From Talpa occidentalis (Eukaryota > Chordata > Mammalia > Eulipotyphla > Talpidae), in contig NW_026555331.1 of NCBI RefSeq assembly GCF_014898055.3, forward strand, positions 107,009,194 to 107,073,193: a DNA stretch of 64,000 nucleotides. The letters are read 5' to 3'. Under the pieces are notes generated by a model that searched no databases, had not been told where the DNA came from, and worked only from the letters and a program-made list of their open reading frames with translations. Below are positions 62,255 through 64,000 of this stretch, piece after piece (positions within the stretch are counted from its first letter, which is position 1; each line of letters begins with the position of its first letter). The translations under genes were made by a program, and so were the position numbers.

Positions 62255-62725
62255 TGTTATAGAGCAACCCCGATATTAAACGGGTTCCTGGCTGTGGGTC
62301 CTCACCCGCGCGCTTTAAAGGGACTTATGAATACTCTACTACAGACACACACAAAAGGGTTAATAAAAGGTTTATTTACAAGAGAAAAAGAAATAAGGAA
62401 AATGTACAACTCAGGGAGAAAATAGGGAAATAAAGTCTTTAATGCGTCCTACCTGATCCGACGACCTGGAAACCCAAAGTCACTCTCAGAGCTGGCCGGA
62501 TGCTGCGAGCTGGCGGAGAGCCAAAAATGGGGGCTCCCCCAAAGCCCACGTGTCTGCCTTTTGTATCCACCTGGCTGCTTAACCCCACCCTCAGGTCCCA
62601 GCCACCTTCCCTTTGGTGGTGATGGGATTTGGAGTTCCCAGTGTCTTTGGCTTTGACCTGGGGTGGGGGTGGAGTCCACAAAGCCTATATGGAATTTGCT
62701 TTGGGACACCCTTTTCCCCCTAACA
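62255..62725. mobile_element. Solo LTR of an endogenous retrovirus
   Basis: 471 bp bounded by the short inverted repeat TGTTA...TAACA and flanked by a 4-bp target duplication GTAT (62251-62254 and 62726-62729), as expected for a class I (gammaretrovirus-like) LTR. AATAAA-type hexamers occur on both strands; the minus-strand one (TAAATAAACC) about 120 bases from its end fits an R region, so minus orientation is more likely. No internal viral sequence is present. Confidence 0.7.
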
Positions 62726-62954
62726 GTATGAGGGATATGTGCTCTGAGCTTTGTGCCCATCTGGGCCCACACGTGGGCTTGTTGTGTTTGTAGCAAGTGT
62801 ATGGGGTGGAGAGGGAGCCCTGAATTGAGTTCCTTATAAAAAGAGCTGGAGGTATATAAACAAGCTATTTTGAAACAGAAGAGATGGCTACTTGTCCTCC
62901 CATGTCCATTGTACCCATCAGATCCATCATGTAAGAGAATATTTTAGCTGGGCA

Positions 62955-63420
62955 CATGGTTTCACTAAACAAAGGCTGTATTTCTAACCTCCTTTGCAGC
63001 TAGGTGTGGCCACATTGGTGGTTCTGACCAAAGGGGTATAAGCAGAGTGTCCTGGGCCAGGCTCTGGAAACCTTCTCTAAGATATGGTGCATGGGGAATC
63101 TTTGCTTTTTTTTTTTCTTTATCCTTTTGCTCTTTATCCTTTTGTTCCTTCCTGCTGCCTGGAACATGGCTGCCAGCTGCCATCTCCCCACCCACTCTCA
63201 CCCTACCTCCGCCCAGGATACCCCAGCCTAGGAGGTCATGGCCACGCAAACAACATAGAAGGAAATTGGAAATCTAAAAATGCCCAGCATTGCATGAACC
63301 CGGGTCTTTTGTGTGGAGACAAACTTCAATCTTGTTTACATCACTGTGTTCTTATTTTGGCATCAATACCACAGGAGTGGTGCTGTGTAGCTCTCAATGC
63401 ACAGGGAGGAACTGGATGTT
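62955..63420 (+). repeat. Ancient interspersed repeat, family unassigned
   Basis: Starts CTAACCTCCTTTGCAGCTAG and GTGTGGCCACATTGG and contains CTTCCTGCTGCCTGGAACAT and AATCTTGTTTACATCACTGT in the order of a common old mammalian element. Confidence 0.45.
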
Positions 63421-64000
63421 GATTTGTTTTATGCTGGTAACTCTAATCACTTAGTTAATGTTGGGCCAGCCCAAACATGGTCACCCTAAGTGACCATTTT
63501 TCCCTTTGTAATTCAGATATGTCTCAGAGAGAACTACTTTGGGACTATATGGATATCCTATTCCTCGTTAAAATTTTACCCACTGGTTTTAGCATCCTGA
63601 ATGAGTTTTTATGCTGGATGCTAACTTGTTAATCCCATCATTTTTTCTAAATTTGTTAGTTGACATTCAAAGGTGAGGAGAATCTTCTGTCTTTCCTTCC
63701 GTTCTTCCTTTCTTCTTCTTTTTCACTCTTCATTTTTTTCATCCTTCTCTATATATGAGCTCATGGATTCTTACTTTATGAAGTGGGTTGTAAACTATAT
63801 CACTGTCTTTAGGGAGGTGGAAGTGAAAAGGAAAATCCCTATGACTATCAACTCAGGGGCATGTGGTTGGAACAATCAGACAGCCAACCTGGAGAAAGAT
63901 GCCTACATCCAGCCTTTGGAGCAAATAGCCCAGGCGGTGGACTAAGAGTTCAGAGAACAAGGGAAGTAGAGAGTAAATAGCTGAAGATGGAAAGTTGCGA

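Larger units (their letters stand above)
59110..64000. other. Intergenic region downstream of INMT
   Basis: No exon recognised; in particular no MINDY4 coding sequence. It holds L1 3'-end sequence (60635-61065), a MIR split by a short L1 insertion (61085-61390), an L2 fragment (61430-61540), a solo LTR (62255-62725), an ancient repeat (62955-63420) and L1-like AT-rich DNA (63480-63830). 59110-60600 is unassigned. Confidence 0.5.

Noticed and set aside
59110..64000. First exon of MINDY4, expected downstream of INMT
   Set aside because: No recognisable MINDY4 coding sequence; the ORFs here are repeat-derived.

Overview
This window is nuclear DNA from a placental mammal. Its genes are short exons separated by kilobase introns with GT/AG borders, there are CpG-rich promoters, and most of the rest is ancient mammalian repeats (MIR, L2, old L1 pieces, a MER5-type hAT element) plus (CT)n, (CA)n and (GT)n tracts. 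I see no primate Alu, rodent B1/B2, carnivore CAN, equine ERE or ruminant BovB sequence. The only young-looking SINEs are two copies of a tRNA-derived family that I cannot assign to a clade; its first bases resemble the cetartiodactyl CHR type but its body does not. A laurasiatherian mammal is a reasonable guess, not a demonstration.

The gene order matches the CRHR2-INMT neighbourhood of human 7p14.3. From left to right: (1) 1-21.3 kb is the 5' part of CRHR2 on the minus strand. It contains the shared extracellular-domain exon (7540-7665), the alpha first exon (7815-7917) with a GC-rich TATA-less promoter, the second beta exon (14201-14294), the first beta exon (20946-21032) and a TATA-type beta promoter near 21250. 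The transmembrane exons lie beyond the left edge. (2) 21.3-43.8 kb is intergenic, repeat-rich DNA with one unexplained exon-like segment near 25 kb. (3) 43.8-48.4 kb is a complete three-exon INMT-like methyltransferase gene on the minus strand. (4) 48.4-53.6 kb is the spacer between two divergent methyltransferase genes. (5) 53.6-59.1 kb is a complete INMT gene on the plus strand with a 3' UTR of about 2.1 kb. (6) 59.1-64 kb is intergenic DNA with a solo LTR and L1 remnants.

The two methyltransferase genes are the main point of interest. They face away from each other, encode proteins of exactly 263 residues, have identical coding-exon lengths (154, 208 and 430 bp) and splice phases, and are about 59% identical by my hand alignment. 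One is clearly INMT. The other is an old, apparently intact paralogue that keeps the SAM-binding residues but has its own acceptor pocket, lacking the NNMT residues Asp197 and Ser213. CRHR2 is a separate signalling gene (class B GPCR for urocortins/CRF). Nothing in the sequence links it functionally to the methyltransferases.
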